Notes: a model not told the origin generated them from the sequence alone. A stretch of DNA of 64,000 nt from Planctomycetes bacterium MalM25 (GCA_007745835.1 CP036424.1:4389968-4453967), one strand, 5' to 3'; shown: positions 35,831-47,024, counted from the first letter of the stretch. Program-made: numbers and translations.

Positions 35831-36394
35831 CTAAGCCGCCTTGAGTTCTTTGAGGGCCGTCAACACGCGTTGGAAGACCTCGTCCGGCGAACCGAGGGCG
35901 TCGATTCGGCAGAGCACGCCCCGGCCGTGGTAGTAGCCCAGCAGCGGCTCCGTCGCCGAGGCGTACAGCCGGAGGCGCTCACGCACGGTCTCCTCGCTGT
36001 CGTCCTCGCGGCCGCGTTCGGAGAGCCGCTTGAAGAGCTCGTCCTGCGGGATCGCAAACTCGATCACCGCGTCGAGCGGCGTGCCGCGTTCGTTGAGCAG
36101 ATCGTCTAGGGCTTCAGCCTGGCCCAGGGTCCGCGGAAAACCGTCGAACAGGTAACCCTGCTCGCAGTCGTCAGCCGACAGTCGTTCACCGACAAGCTTG
36201 ACCACTAGGTCGTCCGGAACCAGGTGGCCCGCTTCAAAGTGCTTGGCGGCCTCCAGGCCGATGGCGTGGCCCGCGTCGCGAGAGGCCCGCAGGATGTCGC
36301 CAGTCGACAGGTGAGCCAAATCGAGCGTGTCAGCCACCCGCAGCGACTGGGTCCCTTTGCCCGCGCCTGGCGGTCCGATGAATACTACTCGCAT
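35831..36394 (-). CDS. adk: Adenylate kinase
   Basis: Interconverts ATP + AMP and 2 ADP. 187 residues, so the short form without the LID zinc domain. P-loop GPPGAGKGTQ (7-16), AMP-site STGDILR, GYLFDGFPRT, and a short lid around RGREDDSEETVRERL. Lies 53 nt after secY, the usual position in the spc operon. Confidence 0.96.
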   Translation of the reverse strand: MRVVFIGPPGAGKGTQSLRVADTLDLAHLSTGDILRASRDAGHAIGLEAAKHFEAGHLVPDDLVVKLVGERLSADDCEQGYLFDGFPRTLGQAEALDDLLNERGTPLDAVIEFAIPQDELFKRLSERGREDDSEETVRERLRLYASATEPLLGYYHGRGVLCRIDALGSPDEVFQRVLTALKELKAA

Positions 36395-36447
36395 GGCTCG
36401 CTACCCTCAGACGGCCGGTGGGACGCTCGGGCGCGTAGCCTCGGACG

Positions 36448-37812
<1,365 letters not shown>

Positions 37813-37868
37813 GACGCCGTTCGCACTTCCTACTGGCGGGCTGTGTGGCGGTCCCGGTCAATTCGACC

Positions 37869-37890
37869 GACCGGAAGGCTCCTTCCGGTC
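37869..37890. repeat. Perfect 10-bp palindrome in the rplO-secY gap
   Basis: Arms GACCGGAAGG and CCTTCCGGTC with a 2-nt loop. It sits 57 nt upstream of the secY start in a 262-nt gap. No T-run follows on either strand. It could be an RNA structure that sets secY expression relative to the ribosomal genes; I see no promoter with confidence. Confidence 0.5.
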
Positions 37891-38074
37891 GAGGTGGGCC
37901 CGCTAGGGAGCCCATTGATAACTGCCGAGCGGGGGCGTGCCAAGCGAAGGCGGTCGGGTCAGGGAGATGGTGCTGGCGCCAAGCGTCCCTCCGGGACACC
38001 CAACGCCCAAGCCCTGACGTTAGGCTCTGGGGCGAATCGACCGCAACCCCGGCCCGCGCAGGCGGTCCTCACGA

Positions 38075-38578
38075 TTACGTCGATTTCTTCTGCTGCCGCT
38101 TCTCGCGCTGCTTCTCGGCGACCGGCGTCTTGCCGGGCACGATCACCATCTCGCCGCCCGCCTTCTCGATCTTCTCGGCGGCGGACTTGCTGAAACGGTG
38201 AGCGGAGATCTTGAACTTCTTGGTGAGGTCACCCTCGCCCAAGATCTTCAGCTCGTCGAATCGGCCCTTGGCGATGTTCTTGGCGACCAGCGCCTCGACC
38301 GTGACCTCGGCGCCGGCGTCGAAGGCCTCTTCGATCTGGCCGACGTTCACGACGACGACCGTCTTGGCCCACTTGTTATTGAAGCCGCGCTTGGGGATCC
38401 GCTGCCACAGGGTCGTGGCGCCACCGGCGAACATGCGGTGGGGCGACGAACCGGCACGCGAGCCGGCGCCGTTGTGGCCCCGGCCGGAGGTCTTGCCGTG
38501 GCCCGAACCGGGGCCGCGACCGATCCGCTTGCGCTTGCGGTTCTTCTGAATGCCGCGATGGACGTCGTTCAGGATCAT
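38075..38578 (-). CDS. rplO: 50S ribosomal protein L15
   Basis: 167 residues. N-terminal basic, Gly-rich tail [20 protein letters not shown] and the core RIPKRGFNN. The ATG overlaps the rpsE stop by 4 nt (ATGA), so the two are directly coupled and there is no room for rpmD (L30), which normally lies between them. The C-terminus is Lys/Gln-rich and a little longer than usual. Confidence 0.96.
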   Translation of the reverse strand: MILNDVHRGIQKNRKRKRIGRGPGSGHGKTSGRGHNGAGSRAGSSPHRMFAGGATTLWQRIPKRGFNNKWAKTVVVVNVGQIEEAFDAGAEVTVEALVAKNIAKGRFDELKILGEGDLTKKFKISAHRFSKSAAEKIEKAGGEMVIVPGKTPVAEKQREKRQQKKST

Positions 38579-39078
38579 GACAGCGTCACTCCTCGGAGGC
38601 GCTCGACCTCCGATTTGGTCCGCAGCTTCTTCAGCGCTTCAATCGTCGCCTTCACAAGCGGGACCGGGTTATTCGAACCGAAGCTCTTCGTCAGGATGTT
38701 GTGGATGCCGGCCGACTCGCAGACAGCACGCACCGACGCGCCCGCGATCACACCCGTACCCTCCGAGGCGGGCACCAGGATCACTTCGGCGCCGCCGAAA
38801 CGGCCCTTCACCGTGTGGGGGATCGTCGACCCCTCCATCGGCACCGTGATCATGTTGCGCATCGCGGCCTTGCGAGCCTTCTCGACGCTGGGCGGCACCT
38901 CGTTCGCTTTGCCGTAGCCCTGGCCGACCTTGCCCTTGTTGTCACCAACCACCACGAGCGCGGCGAAGCTGAAACGCCGGCCGCCTTTCACGACGGCGCT
39001 GCAGCGCTTGATCTTCACCACGTTCTCGGAGAGTTCGCCTTGCTGGCGATCCTTTTTTTCGCGTCGGTCGCGAGCCAC
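38575..39078 (-). CDS. rpsE: 30S ribosomal protein S5
   Basis: 167 residues from the GTG at 39078 ([13 protein letters not shown] read as Met first), the first plausible start after the rplR stop; no clear Shine-Dalgarno sequence precedes it. S5 signatures: [33 protein letters not shown] and [17 protein letters not shown]. The 97-nt gap upstream is a GGAGGC-rich repeat tract, and the open frame through it is not protein-like. Confidence 0.93.
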   Translation of the reverse strand: MARDRREKKDRQQGELSENVVKIKRCSAVVKGGRRFSFAALVVVGDNKGKVGQGYGKANEVPPSVEKARKAAMRNMITVPMEGSTIPHTVKGRFGGAEVILVPASEGTGVIAGASVRAVCESAGIHNILTKSFGSNNPVPLVKATIEALKKLRTKSEVERLRGVTLS

Positions 39079-39086
39079 GGCTATTC

Positions 39087-39123
39087 GGGAGGCTGGAGGT
39101 TGCAGGCGGGAGGCGGGAGGGCG
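39087..39123 (-). repeat. CCTCC-rich low-complexity tract in the rplR-rpsE gap
   Basis: On the - strand this reads as repeated CCTCCCGCCTCC and CCTCCAGCCTCCC phrases with a TGCAA interruption. It lies just upstream of the rpsE start and probably explains the absence of a Shine-Dalgarno sequence there. Confidence 0.6.
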
Positions 39124-39175
39124 CCGTTCGGCTGCGTTGCTTTGAATTGTTGTTGGGTTCGGATCGTGCTGGGTC

Positions 39176-39544
39176 TCAGAACTCGAGGCCGCCCTCGCGG
39201 GCCGCTTCGGCCAAGGCGGCGACTCGGCCGTGGTACCTGTAGGGGCCACGATCGAAGCAAACCGTCTTCACGCCCGCGGCGGTCGCCCGCTCGGCGATCG
39301 CCTTGCCGACCGCCGTCGCCGCGTCGGCGTTGCCGCCGTACTTCAGCGCCGGGGCGAGCTGCTTGTCCTGCGTCGAGGCCGAGGCGAGCGTCTTGCCCGA
39401 CTCGTCGTCGATCACCTGGACGGTGATGTTGCGGTGGGTGCGCGACACGCAAAGGCGAGGCCGCTCGGCGGTGCCGCGGGTCCGCTTGCGGACGCGGAAC
39501 TTCCGACGCGTGCGTTGCTTGTCGAGTGAGCGTTGCTTGTCCAT
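39176..39544 (-). CDS. rplR: 50S ribosomal protein L18
   Basis: 122 residues with a basic N-terminus ([23 protein letters not shown], given in part) and the core [20 protein letters not shown] near the C-terminus that binds 5S rRNA with L5. Directly follows rplF with a 63-nt gap, as in the standard spc order. Confidence 0.96.
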   Translation of the reverse strand: MDKQRSLDKQRTRRKFRVRKRTRGTAERPRLCVSRTHRNITVQVIDDESGKTLASASTQDKQLAPALKYGGNADAATAVGKAIAERATAAGVKTVCFDRGPYRYHGRVAALAEAAREGGLEF

Positions 39545-39607
39545 GGTCGATTGCGGGAATCGGTTGGCTGGTGATCGAGTCCGGGAGACCGTCGCTTAGA
39601 GGGCCGC

Positions 39608-40150
39608 TTACTTGGCGGCCTTGCCCGCCTTACGGCGGACCTGCTCGCCCTCGTAGCGGATGCCCTTGCCCTTGTAGGGCTCCGGCTTGCGCACCGCGCG
39701 GACCTCGGCGGCGAACTGCCCGACCTTCTGCTTGTCCAGCCCCTTCACGACGATGTGGGTCTGATCCGGGCAGGTGACGTCCAGTTCCTTGGGGATCTTC
39801 TTGTGGATCTCGTTGGCGAAGCCGACCCGCAACTGAAGCGTGTCGCCCGCGATGGCGCCCAGGTAACCGACGCCTTGGATCTCAAGCTTCTTCTCGTACC
39901 CCTCGGAGACGCCCACCACCATGTTCGCCAGCAGGGCTCGGGTCAAACCGTGGAACGCCTTGTCGGCGCGGTCATCGCCCCCACGCTCAACCTGTATCTG
40001 CTTGTCCTCATCGTTCACCGAGACAGAAACCTCGGGGCGGTGCTCGTAGCTGAGCTTGCCGAGCTTGCCTTCGATGGTGACGGTGCGATCGGCGACAGCG
40101 ACTTTCACGCCGCTGGGGATCGCTACGGGTTTTTTACCGAGTCGGGACAT
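39608..40150 (-). CDS. rplF: 50S ribosomal protein L6
   Basis: 180 residues from the ATG at 40150 (MSRLGKKPVAIPSGV), the family N-terminus; nine further in-frame codons upstream are not conserved in style. Two tandem L6 folds; C-terminal signature PEPYKGKGIRYEGEQVRRKAGK. It binds near the sarcin-ricin loop. The 101-nt gap before it holds an AGC/CAGC-rich tract. Confidence 0.96.
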   Translation of the reverse strand: MSRLGKKPVAIPSGVKVAVADRTVTIEGKLGKLSYEHRPEVSVSVNDEDKQIQVERGGDDRADKAFHGLTRALLANMVVGVSEGYEKKLEIQGVGYLGAIAGDTLQLRVGFANEIHKKIPKELDVTCPDQTHIVVKGLDKQKVGQFAAEVRAVRKPEPYKGKGIRYEGEQVRRKAGKAAK

Positions 40151-40165
40151 GGTTCTAAGGCTTAA

Positions 40166-40246
40166 GGCTGTCAGCAATCAGCTTTCAGCGGTCAGCGGTT
40201 GGTTGTTGTTCGTGTCTTGATGGTTGGCAGCTGACGGCTGACAGCG
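40166..40246. repeat. AGC-rich tract in the rpsH-rplF gap
   Basis: Two runs, 40166-40206 and 40222-40246, are built from repeated TCAGC / GTCAGCGG / GCTGAC phrases (for example TCAGCGGTCAGCGG and GCAGCTGACGGCTGACAGC). Similar phrases occur in at least six other gaps of the cluster, among them 31667-31683, 46938-46965 and 53745-53778. None encodes a protein. This is the clearest example. Confidence 0.6.
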
Positions 40247-40251
40247 AGTAC

Positions 40252-40653
40252 TCACCACAGCTCGCAAAGCACTTCGCCGCCCAGGTTCTTCTGGCGGGCT
40301 TCCCGGTCGCTCAGCACGCCACGGCTGGTGCTCACGATCGAGATGCCCAGACCGTTGAGGACCGGACGCAGGGTCTTGGCCTGAGAGTAAATCCGGCGCC
40401 CCGGCGTGCTCACGCGGCGGATCTTTTGGATCACCTGCTCGCCGTTGGGGCCGTATTTCAGGTCGAGGCGGAGCTGCTTTACAGGCTCGCCATCGACGTC
40501 CTCTTCTTGCCAATCCCAGATGTAGCCCTCGCGCTTGAGGACTTCGGCGACGCCTCGCTTCACCTTGGAGAGGGGCATCTGCACATCCGCACGCTCCACA
40601 CGGACCGCATTGCGGATCCGGGTCAGCATGTCGGCGATCGGGTCGGTCATCAT
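40252..40653 (-). CDS. rpsH: 30S ribosomal protein S8
   Basis: 133 residues. Start MMTDPIADMLTRIRNA and C-terminus GISIVSTSRGVLSDREARQK with the conserved STSRG. It binds helix 21 of 16S rRNA and in E. coli represses the spc operon; whether it does here cannot be told. Its gene lies 119 nt after rpsN. Confidence 0.97.
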   Translation of the reverse strand: MMTDPIADMLTRIRNAVRVERADVQMPLSKVKRGVAEVLKREGYIWDWQEEDVDGEPVKQLRLDLKYGPNGEQVIQKIRRVSTPGRRIYSQAKTLRPVLNGLGISIVSTSRGVLSDREARQKNLGGEVLCELW

Positions 40654-40772
40654 CGCGGGAGGGACTCCTCAGGGGGCCGGCGGACGGCGCCGCGAAGAAC
40701 AGCTAGGGGTTGGGAAAGGTAAACGCTGTCGCTTGTCTTGTGCTCTTACCGAGCGGGATCACCGGAGGGCGA

Positions 40773-40958
40773 TCACCAGCTCGCCTTGCGAACGCCGGGA
40801 ATGACGCCCTTGTTCGCCAGCTCGCGGAAGCAGATGCGGCAGATGCCGAACTTGCGGTACACCGCGCGGGGCCGGCCGCACATCTTGCAGCGGGACTCAC
40901 GCCGTGAGCTGAACTTGGGCTTCTTTTCCGCTTTCGCGATCTTCGATTTGCTCGCCAT
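40773..40958 (-). CDS. rpsN: 30S ribosomal protein S14 type Z
   Basis: 61 residues, the short zinc-binding form: CKMCGRPR, then CRICFRELA give the two CxxC pairs. It starts [19 protein letters not shown] and ends [11 protein letters not shown], the expected C-terminus. 65 nt after rplE. Confidence 0.96.
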   Translation of the reverse strand: MASKSKIAKAEKKPKFSSRRESRCKMCGRPRAVYRKFGICRICFRELANKGVIPGVRKASW

Positions 40959-41023
40959 AGCTGGCCAGGTTGTCTCGCAGGGAACGTGTCTCGTGGGGAG
41001 GACGCTTGTGTCGTGTCGCTCGG

Positions 41024-41581
41024 TTACTTCTCGGGTCGCTCGAAGGGGAAACCGAACATCTCGAGCATCTGCAGCGACTCTTCGTCCGTCGCGCCGGAGG
41101 TGCAGATCGCGATGTTCATGCCCTGCGGGCGGGTGTATTTATCCGGGTTCAGCTCGGGGAAAACCGTCTGTTCGGTCAGACCCAGGCTGTAATTGCCATT
41201 GCCGTCGAAGGCCTTCTTCTTCACGCCGCGGAAGTCACGCACACGCGGCAAAGCGATCGAGACCAGACGGTCGAGGAACTCGAACATCCGCACGCCGCGG
41301 AGCGTGACTTTGGCGCCGATCGGCATGCCCTCGCGGAGGCGGAAGCCGGCGATCGACTTCCGCGAGCGGCAGACCAAGGGCTTCTGGCCGGTGATCTCGG
41401 CGAGGGCGTTGGTCGCCTCCTCGATGTGCTTCTTGTCGCTGATCGCGCTGCCGACGCCCATGCTGACGACGATCTTCTCCAGACGCGGCAGGGCGAGGCG
41501 GTTCTTCCGGCCCAGCTTCTCCTGAAGCGAGGGGAGGATCTCGCTCTCGTAGCGGTCTTTGAGGCGTGCGGTCGCGATCAT
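41024..41581 (-). CDS. rplE: 50S ribosomal protein L5
   Basis: 185 residues. Signatures are [32 protein letters not shown] and [16 protein letters not shown]. Binds 5S rRNA and contacts S13 across bridge B1b. The 143-nt gap upstream holds a three-copy 15-nt tandem repeat. Confidence 0.97.
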   Translation of the reverse strand: MIATARLKDRYESEILPSLQEKLGRKNRLALPRLEKIVVSMGVGSAISDKKHIEEATNALAEITGQKPLVCRSRKSIAGFRLREGMPIGAKVTLRGVRMFEFLDRLVSIALPRVRDFRGVKKKAFDGNGNYSLGLTEQTVFPELNPDKYTRPQGMNIAICTSGATDEESLQMLEMFGFPFERPEK

Positions 41582-41664
41582 CTTCGTGTCGGTTGGCTGG
41601 CCGGGTCGCCCGTGATGAGGAGCGTCCCGATAGCGTGCTGGTAGTGAAGTGGGGTCTTTACTTA

Positions 41665-41709
41665 ACTTGCTTCTGGCCGACTTGCTTCTGGCCTACTTCT
41701 TTCTGGCTT
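41665..41709. repeat. Three tandem 15-nt repeats in the rplX-rplE gap
   Basis: Units at 41665-41679 and 41680-41694 differ only in their last base (ACTTGCTTCTGGCC + G/T). The third (41695-41709) is ACTTCTTTCTGGCTT, with two further changes. The array ends 15 nt before the rplX stop codon. It is non-coding. Confidence 0.8.
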
Positions 41710-41724
41710 GCCGGGGCCTGCGAA

Positions 41725-42072
41725 TCACTTCTTGGCGTACTGAGCCTTGGGCGGGGCGAGTTCGCTAACGGTCGTGCTGCACTTGCGGCAGAAGCGTTCC
41801 TTGGCGCCCTCGTCCGTGAAGCGAGCGCCCAGCTTCGAGCGGCTGCCGCAGCTCTCGCAGTAGAACTGCACGTTGGAAATCTGAACCGGCATCTCCTTGC
41901 TCAGGCGGCCGCCCTGCGGGTGCTTCTGGCTCCGCTTGACGTGCTTGAGCGCCTTGTTGACGCCCTCGATGAGCGCCTTGCCGGCGAGGCGATCAATCTT
42001 GATCACGCGGCTACGAACGCCCTTGTCGGCGCCGGCGATCACTTCGACCGTGTCCCCAGTTTTGATCAACAT
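41725..42072 (-). CDS. rplX: 50S ribosomal protein L24
   Basis: 115 residues. KOW motif at the start ([21 protein letters not shown]), then [21 protein letters not shown]-terminal extension has two Cys pairs, CESC and CRKC about 20 residues apart, which would hold zinc; such an extension is seen in several bacterial L24 proteins. 46 nt after rplN. Confidence 0.96.
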   Translation of the reverse strand: MLIKTGDTVEVIAGADKGVRSRVIKIDRLAGKALIEGVNKALKHVKRSQKHPQGGRLSKEMPVQISNVQFYCESCGSRSKLGARFTDEGAKERFCRKCSTTVSELAPPKAQYAKK

Positions 42073-42118
42073 GCTGCTGTTCTCGCTTGGCCTCGGGCGG
42101 TTGGCCCGGAGGTATGAA

Positions 42119-42487
42119 TCAAACCACTTCGCTGGCGAGGCTCACGATCTTCATGAAACGCCGATCGCGGAGTTCGCGAGCGACGGCGCCGAAGATACGG
42201 GTGCCACGCGGGTTGTTGTCCTTGTCGATTAGCACGATCGCGTTCGAGTCGAAGCGAACGTAGCTGCCGTCGGGCCGACGCGTCGGGGCCTTCGCCCGCA
42301 CGATCACCCCGCGGACGACGGCCTTCTTCTTGACGTCGCTGCCCGGGATCACGCTCTTCACGCTGCAGACGATCACGTCGCCCAGGCCCGCGAAGCGGCG
42401 CCGGCTTCCGCCGAGCACCTTCACGCACATGACCTCTTTGGCGCCCGTGTTGTCCGCGACGTTCAGCCGCGTCTGCATCTGGATCAT
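42119..42487 (-). CDS. rplN: 50S ribosomal protein L14
   Basis: 122 residues from the ATG at 42487 ([17 protein letters not shown]). The open frame upstream is not protein-like. Family segments: [29 protein letters not shown], and [24 protein letters not shown] at the C-terminus. 128 nt after rpsQ. Confidence 0.97.
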   Translation of the reverse strand: MIQMQTRLNVADNTGAKEVMCVKVLGGSRRRFAGLGDVIVCSVKSVIPGSDVKKKAVVRGVIVRAKAPTRRPDGSYVRFDSNAIVLIDKDNNPRGTRIFGAVARELRDRRFMKIVSLASEVV

Positions 42488-42615
42488 CGTTGACTCAATC
42501 TCCGCGGGTGTCGCCCGCCTTTGAATCGCTTCGCCTTGGCCAGCGGCCGTGGCGGTTGTTGTTCGGTTGGTGGCCGTCCCGCAGGACGCCCGTCTCGTCG
42601 CGTTCGCCTCAGCTA

Positions 42616-42951
42616 TCAGCCGTCGGTCTTCTCGCCTGTAGCTCCGGTCGAGCTCTCGGCCTCCAGCTGCGCCTTCTGCGCGGCCCGCAGAGCGCCGAGG
42701 TCGACCGCCTGACTCTTGGTAACCACGCGGACCAGCTCCCAACGCTTCAGCTTCGACTTGGGCGGGCACTCGATGATCTCGACCGTGTCCCCTTCGCCCG
42801 ACTCGTTCTGCTCGTCGTGGACGTGGCAAACGGTCTTGCGACGGATGATCTTGCCGTACTTCGGGTGCTTCACCATCCGGTCGATCTCGACCCGGCGGGT
42901 CTTGCTCGCCCGGTCGCTGGTCACGAGTCCGATGACTTGTTTCTTAGGCAT
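42616..42951 (-). CDS. rpsQ: 30S ribosomal protein S17, extended C-terminus
   Basis: 111 residues; most S17 are ~85. The core is normal ([52 protein letters not shown]). The last ~30 residues form an Ala/Gln/Glu-rich helix-like extension, ending in a Ser/Thr/Gly tail. 15 nt after rpmC, the shortest spacing in this part of the cluster apart from overlaps and rpsS-rplB. Confidence 0.95.
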   Translation of the reverse strand: MPKKQVIGLVTSDRASKTRRVEIDRMVKHPKYGKIIRRKTVCHVHDEQNESGEGDTVEIIECPPKSKLKRWELVRVVTKSQAVDLGALRAAQKAQLEAESSTGATGEKTDG

Positions 42952-42966
42952 GACTGCTTAACGCGG

Positions 42967-43185
42967 TTAGCTGGCGTCGGCCTCGGCCGGGGCGGCCTTG
43001 GCGCGTTCGCTCTGAATGGTCTTGCAACGGGCGATCAGCCGACGGTTGCGACGGATCTCGCTCGGGCTGTCGAGCTTCTCGGTCTGGGCCTGCACCCTGA
43101 GCCGGAACAGGTTCTCGGCCGCCTCGCTGATGGTGAGGCCGATCTGCTCGTCGCTCATCTCGCGCAGTTCTTTGGCATTGCTCAT
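42967..43185 (-). CDS. rpmC: 50S ribosomal protein L29
   Basis: 72 residues, two-helix protein at the exit tunnel: MSNAKELREMSDEQIG, then LFRLRVQAQTEKLDSPSEIR with the conserved basic RNRRLIARCKTI. Placed between rplP and rpsQ as in the standard order, 36 nt after rplP. Confidence 0.96.
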   Translation of the reverse strand: MSNAKELREMSDEQIGLTISEAAENLFRLRVQAQTEKLDSPSEIRRNRRLIARCKTIQSERAKAAPAEADAS

Positions 43186-43221
43186 GATTGTCCTCTCGCC
43201 GGCCGCTCGGAGCGGACTCGC

Positions 43222-43638
43222 TCAGATGGCCTCTCGTTTCACTAGCCGCACACGGACGGGCATCTTGTGAGCCAAGCGGGCGAAGCAGATCTTCGCCGCC
43301 TGCTCCGAGATGCCTGCCACCTCGAACAGCACCGTGCCGGGCTTCACCACCGCAGCCCAGTAATCGGGCTCACCCTTACCCTTACCCATGCGGGTTTCGA
43401 GCGGGATGGATGTGACCGACTTGTCCGGGAAGATGCGTATATAAAGCTTACCTTCGCCGCGCACGTACTGTTGCGCCGCGATACGGCCGGCTTCGATCGT
43501 TTGGGCGCTGATCCAGCCACCCTCAACGGCCTGCAAACCGAACTCGCCGTAGATCACGCGATTGCCGCGTGTGGCGTTACCTTTTATACGCCCTCTTTGG
43601 CTTTTTCGGTGCTTGACCCTCTTGGGCATCAGCGCCAT
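43222..43638 (-). CDS. rplP: 50S ribosomal protein L16
   Basis: 138 residues. Start MALMPKRVKHRKSQRGRIKG, and IFPDKSVTSIPLETRMGKGKG with the GKGxG loop near the A-site. GAGGA lies 8 nt before the ATG at 43638; this supports that start over an in-frame ATG nine bases later. The 5' end overlaps the 3' end of rpsC by 62 nt in another frame, so the L16 ribosome binding site and first ~20 codons are inside rpsC. Confidence 0.96.
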   Translation of the reverse strand: MALMPKRVKHRKSQRGRIKGNATRGNRVIYGEFGLQAVEGGWISAQTIEAGRIAAQQYVRGEGKLYIRIFPDKSVTSIPLETRMGKGKGEPDYWAAVVKPGTVLFEVAGISEQAAKICFARLAHKMPVRVRLVKREAI

Positions 43639-44272
43639 CGTTCTGGTCCTCGTACTCGCCTTGGTTGATCCACACCTGAATGCCGATGTGGCCTTGCGGT
43701 GTCTTAGCCTCTACGAATCCGTAATCGATCTTCGCCCGCAACGTGCTGAGCGGCATCGATCCGGCGATCTGCTTCTCGCGGCGGGCCATCTCGGCGCCGC
43801 CCAGCCGCCCCGCCATCTGGATCTTGATCCCTTTGGCGCCGGCCTCCATGGTTTGCTCGAGAGCTCGCTTCATCGTGCGACGGAAGGCCGCACGCTTCCC
43901 GAGCTGCTCGGCGATGTCTTCGGCCACGAGGTGCGCTTGCAGCTCGGGGCGTCCGATCTCCTCGATCTTGATGTTGATCCGCCGACCCACGAGGGCCTGC
44001 AGCTCGTCTTGCAGCTGTTCGACCTGCGTCCCCTTCCGCCCGATGATCACACCGGGACGGGCGGCGTGCAGGACGACCTTGACCTCGTCGCGGGTGCGCT
44101 CGATGTGCACCTGCGGGATGCCGGCCGACTTGTACTTCTTCGTGACGTAGTCACGGATCTTCTTGTCCTCGAGCAGCAGCTCGGCGAACTCTTTCTTCGA
44201 CGCGTACCAACGGCTCTTCCAATCCAGCATGACGCCGGTGCGGAAGCCGATCGGATTGACCTTTTGGCCCAT
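43577..44272 (-). CDS. rpsC: 30S ribosomal protein S3
   Basis: 231 residues. Start MGQKVNPIGFRTGVM; KH domain VIIGRKGTQVEQL; C-terminal domain GRLGGAEMARREKQIAGSMPL. The final ~25 residues are an acidic-then-basic tail (EDQNDGADAQEGQ, KPKRAYKR) that is encoded where rplP already begins. Part of the mRNA entry channel. 85 nt after rplV. Confidence 0.97.
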   Translation of the reverse strand: MGQKVNPIGFRTGVMLDWKSRWYASKKEFAELLLEDKKIRDYVTKKYKSAGIPQVHIERTRDEVKVVLHAARPGVIIGRKGTQVEQLQDELQALVGRRINIKIEEIGRPELQAHLVAEDIAEQLGKRAAFRRTMKRALEQTMEAGAKGIKIQMAGRLGGAEMARREKQIAGSMPLSTLRAKIDYGFVEAKTPQGHIGIQVWINQGEYEDQNDGADAQEGQAPKKPKRAYKR

Positions 44273-44357
44273 GAAGAGGCTTGGAGGTTTGAGGGATGAG
44301 GCCCGGGGGCCGTGAGCTTGTGAATGCTGTTCGACGGAGCGGCTGAGCGAGCTGAGC

Positions 44358-44684
44358 TTACTCGACGGCGACCGTGATGTGTGCGAAACGCTTCTTGATG
44401 ACGTGGGCCATGCCGCGGGCGCCGGGGCGCACTCGCTTGAACATCGGGCCGCCGTCGATCTTCACCTCGGTGACCTTCAGGCCCGCCCGGTTGGGCGCCC
44501 CGCGGTCCTCGGCGTTGGCGAAGGCGCTCTGGATCACCTTCTCCAGCATCCGGGCGCCCCGGTTCGGCTGGTACTTCAGGATGGCCAGGGCGTCGTCGAC
44601 CCGCTTGCCACGCACCAAGTCCGCGAGCGGACGCACCTTTTGGGCGCTGATGCGAGCGTGACGGTGAATTGCTGTGTATGCCAT
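44358..44684 (-). CDS. rplV: 50S ribosomal protein L22
   Basis: 108 residues. Signature RISAQKVRPLADLVRGKRVDD at the N-terminus and the tunnel-reaching hairpin ending in FKRVRPGARGMAHVIKKRFAHITV. Its loop lines the exit tunnel. Standard position between rpsS and rpsC. Confidence 0.97.
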   Translation of the reverse strand: MAYTAIHRHARISAQKVRPLADLVRGKRVDDALAILKYQPNRGARMLEKVIQSAFANAEDRGAPNRAGLKVTEVKIDGGPMFKRVRPGARGMAHVIKKRFAHITVAVE

Positions 44685-44740
44685 AATGATCTGCCTCTTT
44701 AACCCCGAGCCGAAGGCTCCGGGCTAACGGAGAACTTGGT

Positions 44741-45010
44741 TTACTTCTTGCTCTTGCCGCCGTGGCCCCGGAAGCTCCGCGTGGGCGAAAACTCGCCCAG
44801 CTTGTGTCCGACCATGTCCTCGGTGACAAACACCTTCAGGTGCTGCTTGCCGTTGTGGACCATGAACGTGTGGCCCACGAACTCGGGGACGATCGTGCAG
44901 GCGCGGGCCCACGTGTTGATCGGACTCTTGATGCCCTCGTCGTTCTGCTTCTCCACCTTCAGGTAGAGCTTCGGATCGACGTACGGGCCTTTTTTGAGGG
45001 AACGGCTCAT
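44741..45010 (-). CDS. rpsS: 30S ribosomal protein S19
   Basis: 89 residues. [32 protein letters not shown] and [16 protein letters not shown] are all family signatures. It contacts S13 in the 30S head. Only 9 nt follow the rplB stop, so tightly coupled. Confidence 0.97.
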   Translation of the reverse strand: MSRSLKKGPYVDPKLYLKVEKQNDEGIKSPINTWARACTIVPEFVGHTFMVHNGKQHLKVFVTEDMVGHKLGEFSPTRSFRGHGGKSKK

Positions 45011-45019
45011 GCTTGTCTC

Positions 45020-45883
<864 letters not shown>

Positions 45884-45939
45884 GTGAGCTGTCTTCGGTT
45901 AGCAGTTTGCTAGTCGCGTCTCGTGATCGTCGCGGCGGT

Positions 45940-46254
45940 TTAGAAGAAGTCGATGCGATGCTCGTCGTGAAGCGTCACCACGGCCTTCTTCCAGTCGGCG
46001 GTCCGGCCGAGGCGGAAACGCGTGCGGCGGGCCTTGCCCTTGCGGTTCTGCGTCGCGACCTTCAACACCTTCACGTCGAACAGCTTCTCGACCGCCTGAC
46101 GGATGTCGGCCTTGGTCGCCAGCTTGTTCACCTCGAACGAGTAGGCGTTGTTGCGTGTCGACTTGTGGACGCCCTTCTCGGTCACCAGGGGCTTAACGAT
46201 CACCTGGTGCGGCTCGAGAGTGAGCGACGTTTTTTGGGGGATGTGTCTTGGCAT
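45940..46254 (-). CDS. rplW: 50S ribosomal protein L23
   Basis: 104 residues. LEPHQVIVKPLVTEKGVHKS, YSFEVNKLATKADIRQAVEK and a basic loop RKGKARRTRFRLGRTADWKK. It forms the docking site for trigger factor and SRP at the exit tunnel. 25 nt after rplD. Confidence 0.96.
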   Translation of the reverse strand: MPRHIPQKTSLTLEPHQVIVKPLVTEKGVHKSTRNNAYSFEVNKLATKADIRQAVEKLFDVKVLKVATQNRKGKARRTRFRLGRTADWKKAVVTLHDEHRIDFF

Positions 46255-46279
46255 GACGGTTCGCCTTGCGGCTAATGAC

Positions 46280-46939
46280 TCAGTCGTTGTCGCTGGCGGT
46301 GTTCTTCTTGTGCTTGGCGGCCGATTCCTTCAGCTGATCGAGCGCGGCCTTTGTAACCAGCAACCGTTTCGCCGAGAGCAGGCTCAGGGCGTTCAGGTCG
46401 GTCGTCGGTGAGACGTCCACCCGAGGCAAGTTGCGGGCGCTCTTGTAGACGTTGGAATCGATTTCCGAAGTGGCGACCAGGAGCGACGCACCGTCGCAAC
46501 CGAGCGACCGGATGATGGTCGCCATATCGCGGGTCTTCGGCGAGGCGAAGGCGAGATCGTCGATGATCACCAGCTCGTCGTCGGCCACCTTCGAGGCGAT
46601 CGCCATGCGGGTCGCCAACTGCAGCGCCTTGCGGGGCATCCGGTAGCTGTAATCGCGGGGCCGGCGGGCGAAGATGTGCCCACCACCACGGCGGACACCG
46701 CTCGTGCGGTGGCCGGCACGGGCGTTGCCCGTGCCCTTCTGGCGGTACATCTTCTTGCGCGAGCTCGTGACTTCGGCGCGGTTCTTGGTCTTGTGCGAAC
46801 CCTGCCGCAGGTTGGCCTGGTACATGACCACGGCGTCGTGCAGCAGCTGCTTATTGATCGAAGGCGCGAAATCCTCCGGCTCGACATCGTAGGTGCCGAC
46901 CTTCGCGCCTTTTCGATCGTGAATGGTGAGTTTTGGCAT
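46280..46939 (-). CDS. rplD: 50S ribosomal protein L4
   Basis: 219 residues from the ATG at 46939 (MPKLTIHDRKGAKVG). Signature KNRAEVTSSRKKMYRQKGTG and the tunnel loop RAGHRTSGVRRGGGHIFARR. In E. coli L4 also autoregulates the S10 operon; no equivalent leader structure could be verified here. The gap before it carries a TTAGC/GGCC-rich tract. Confidence 0.96.
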   Translation of the reverse strand: MPKLTIHDRKGAKVGTYDVEPEDFAPSINKQLLHDAVVMYQANLRQGSHKTKNRAEVTSSRKKMYRQKGTGNARAGHRTSGVRRGGGHIFARRPRDYSYRMPRKALQLATRMAIASKVADDELVIIDDLAFASPKTRDMATIIRSLGCDGASLLVATSEIDSNVYKSARNLPRVDVSPTTDLNALSLLSAKRLLVTKAALDQLKESAAKHKKNTASDND

Positions 46940-47024
46940 AGTTAGCAGCCGGTGGCCGGTGGCCAATCGTCGGTTTTGTTCAGCAAAGCCCCTGGCGATC
47001 CGCCAACGGCTACTGGCGGCCCGT

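Noticed and set aside
46451-46465. Third copy of the ATCGATTTC palindrome element
   Set aside because: GGAATCGATTTCC occurs inside the rplD coding sequence, lacks the flanking arms and the AAAATCGATTTC core, and is explained by coding constraint.
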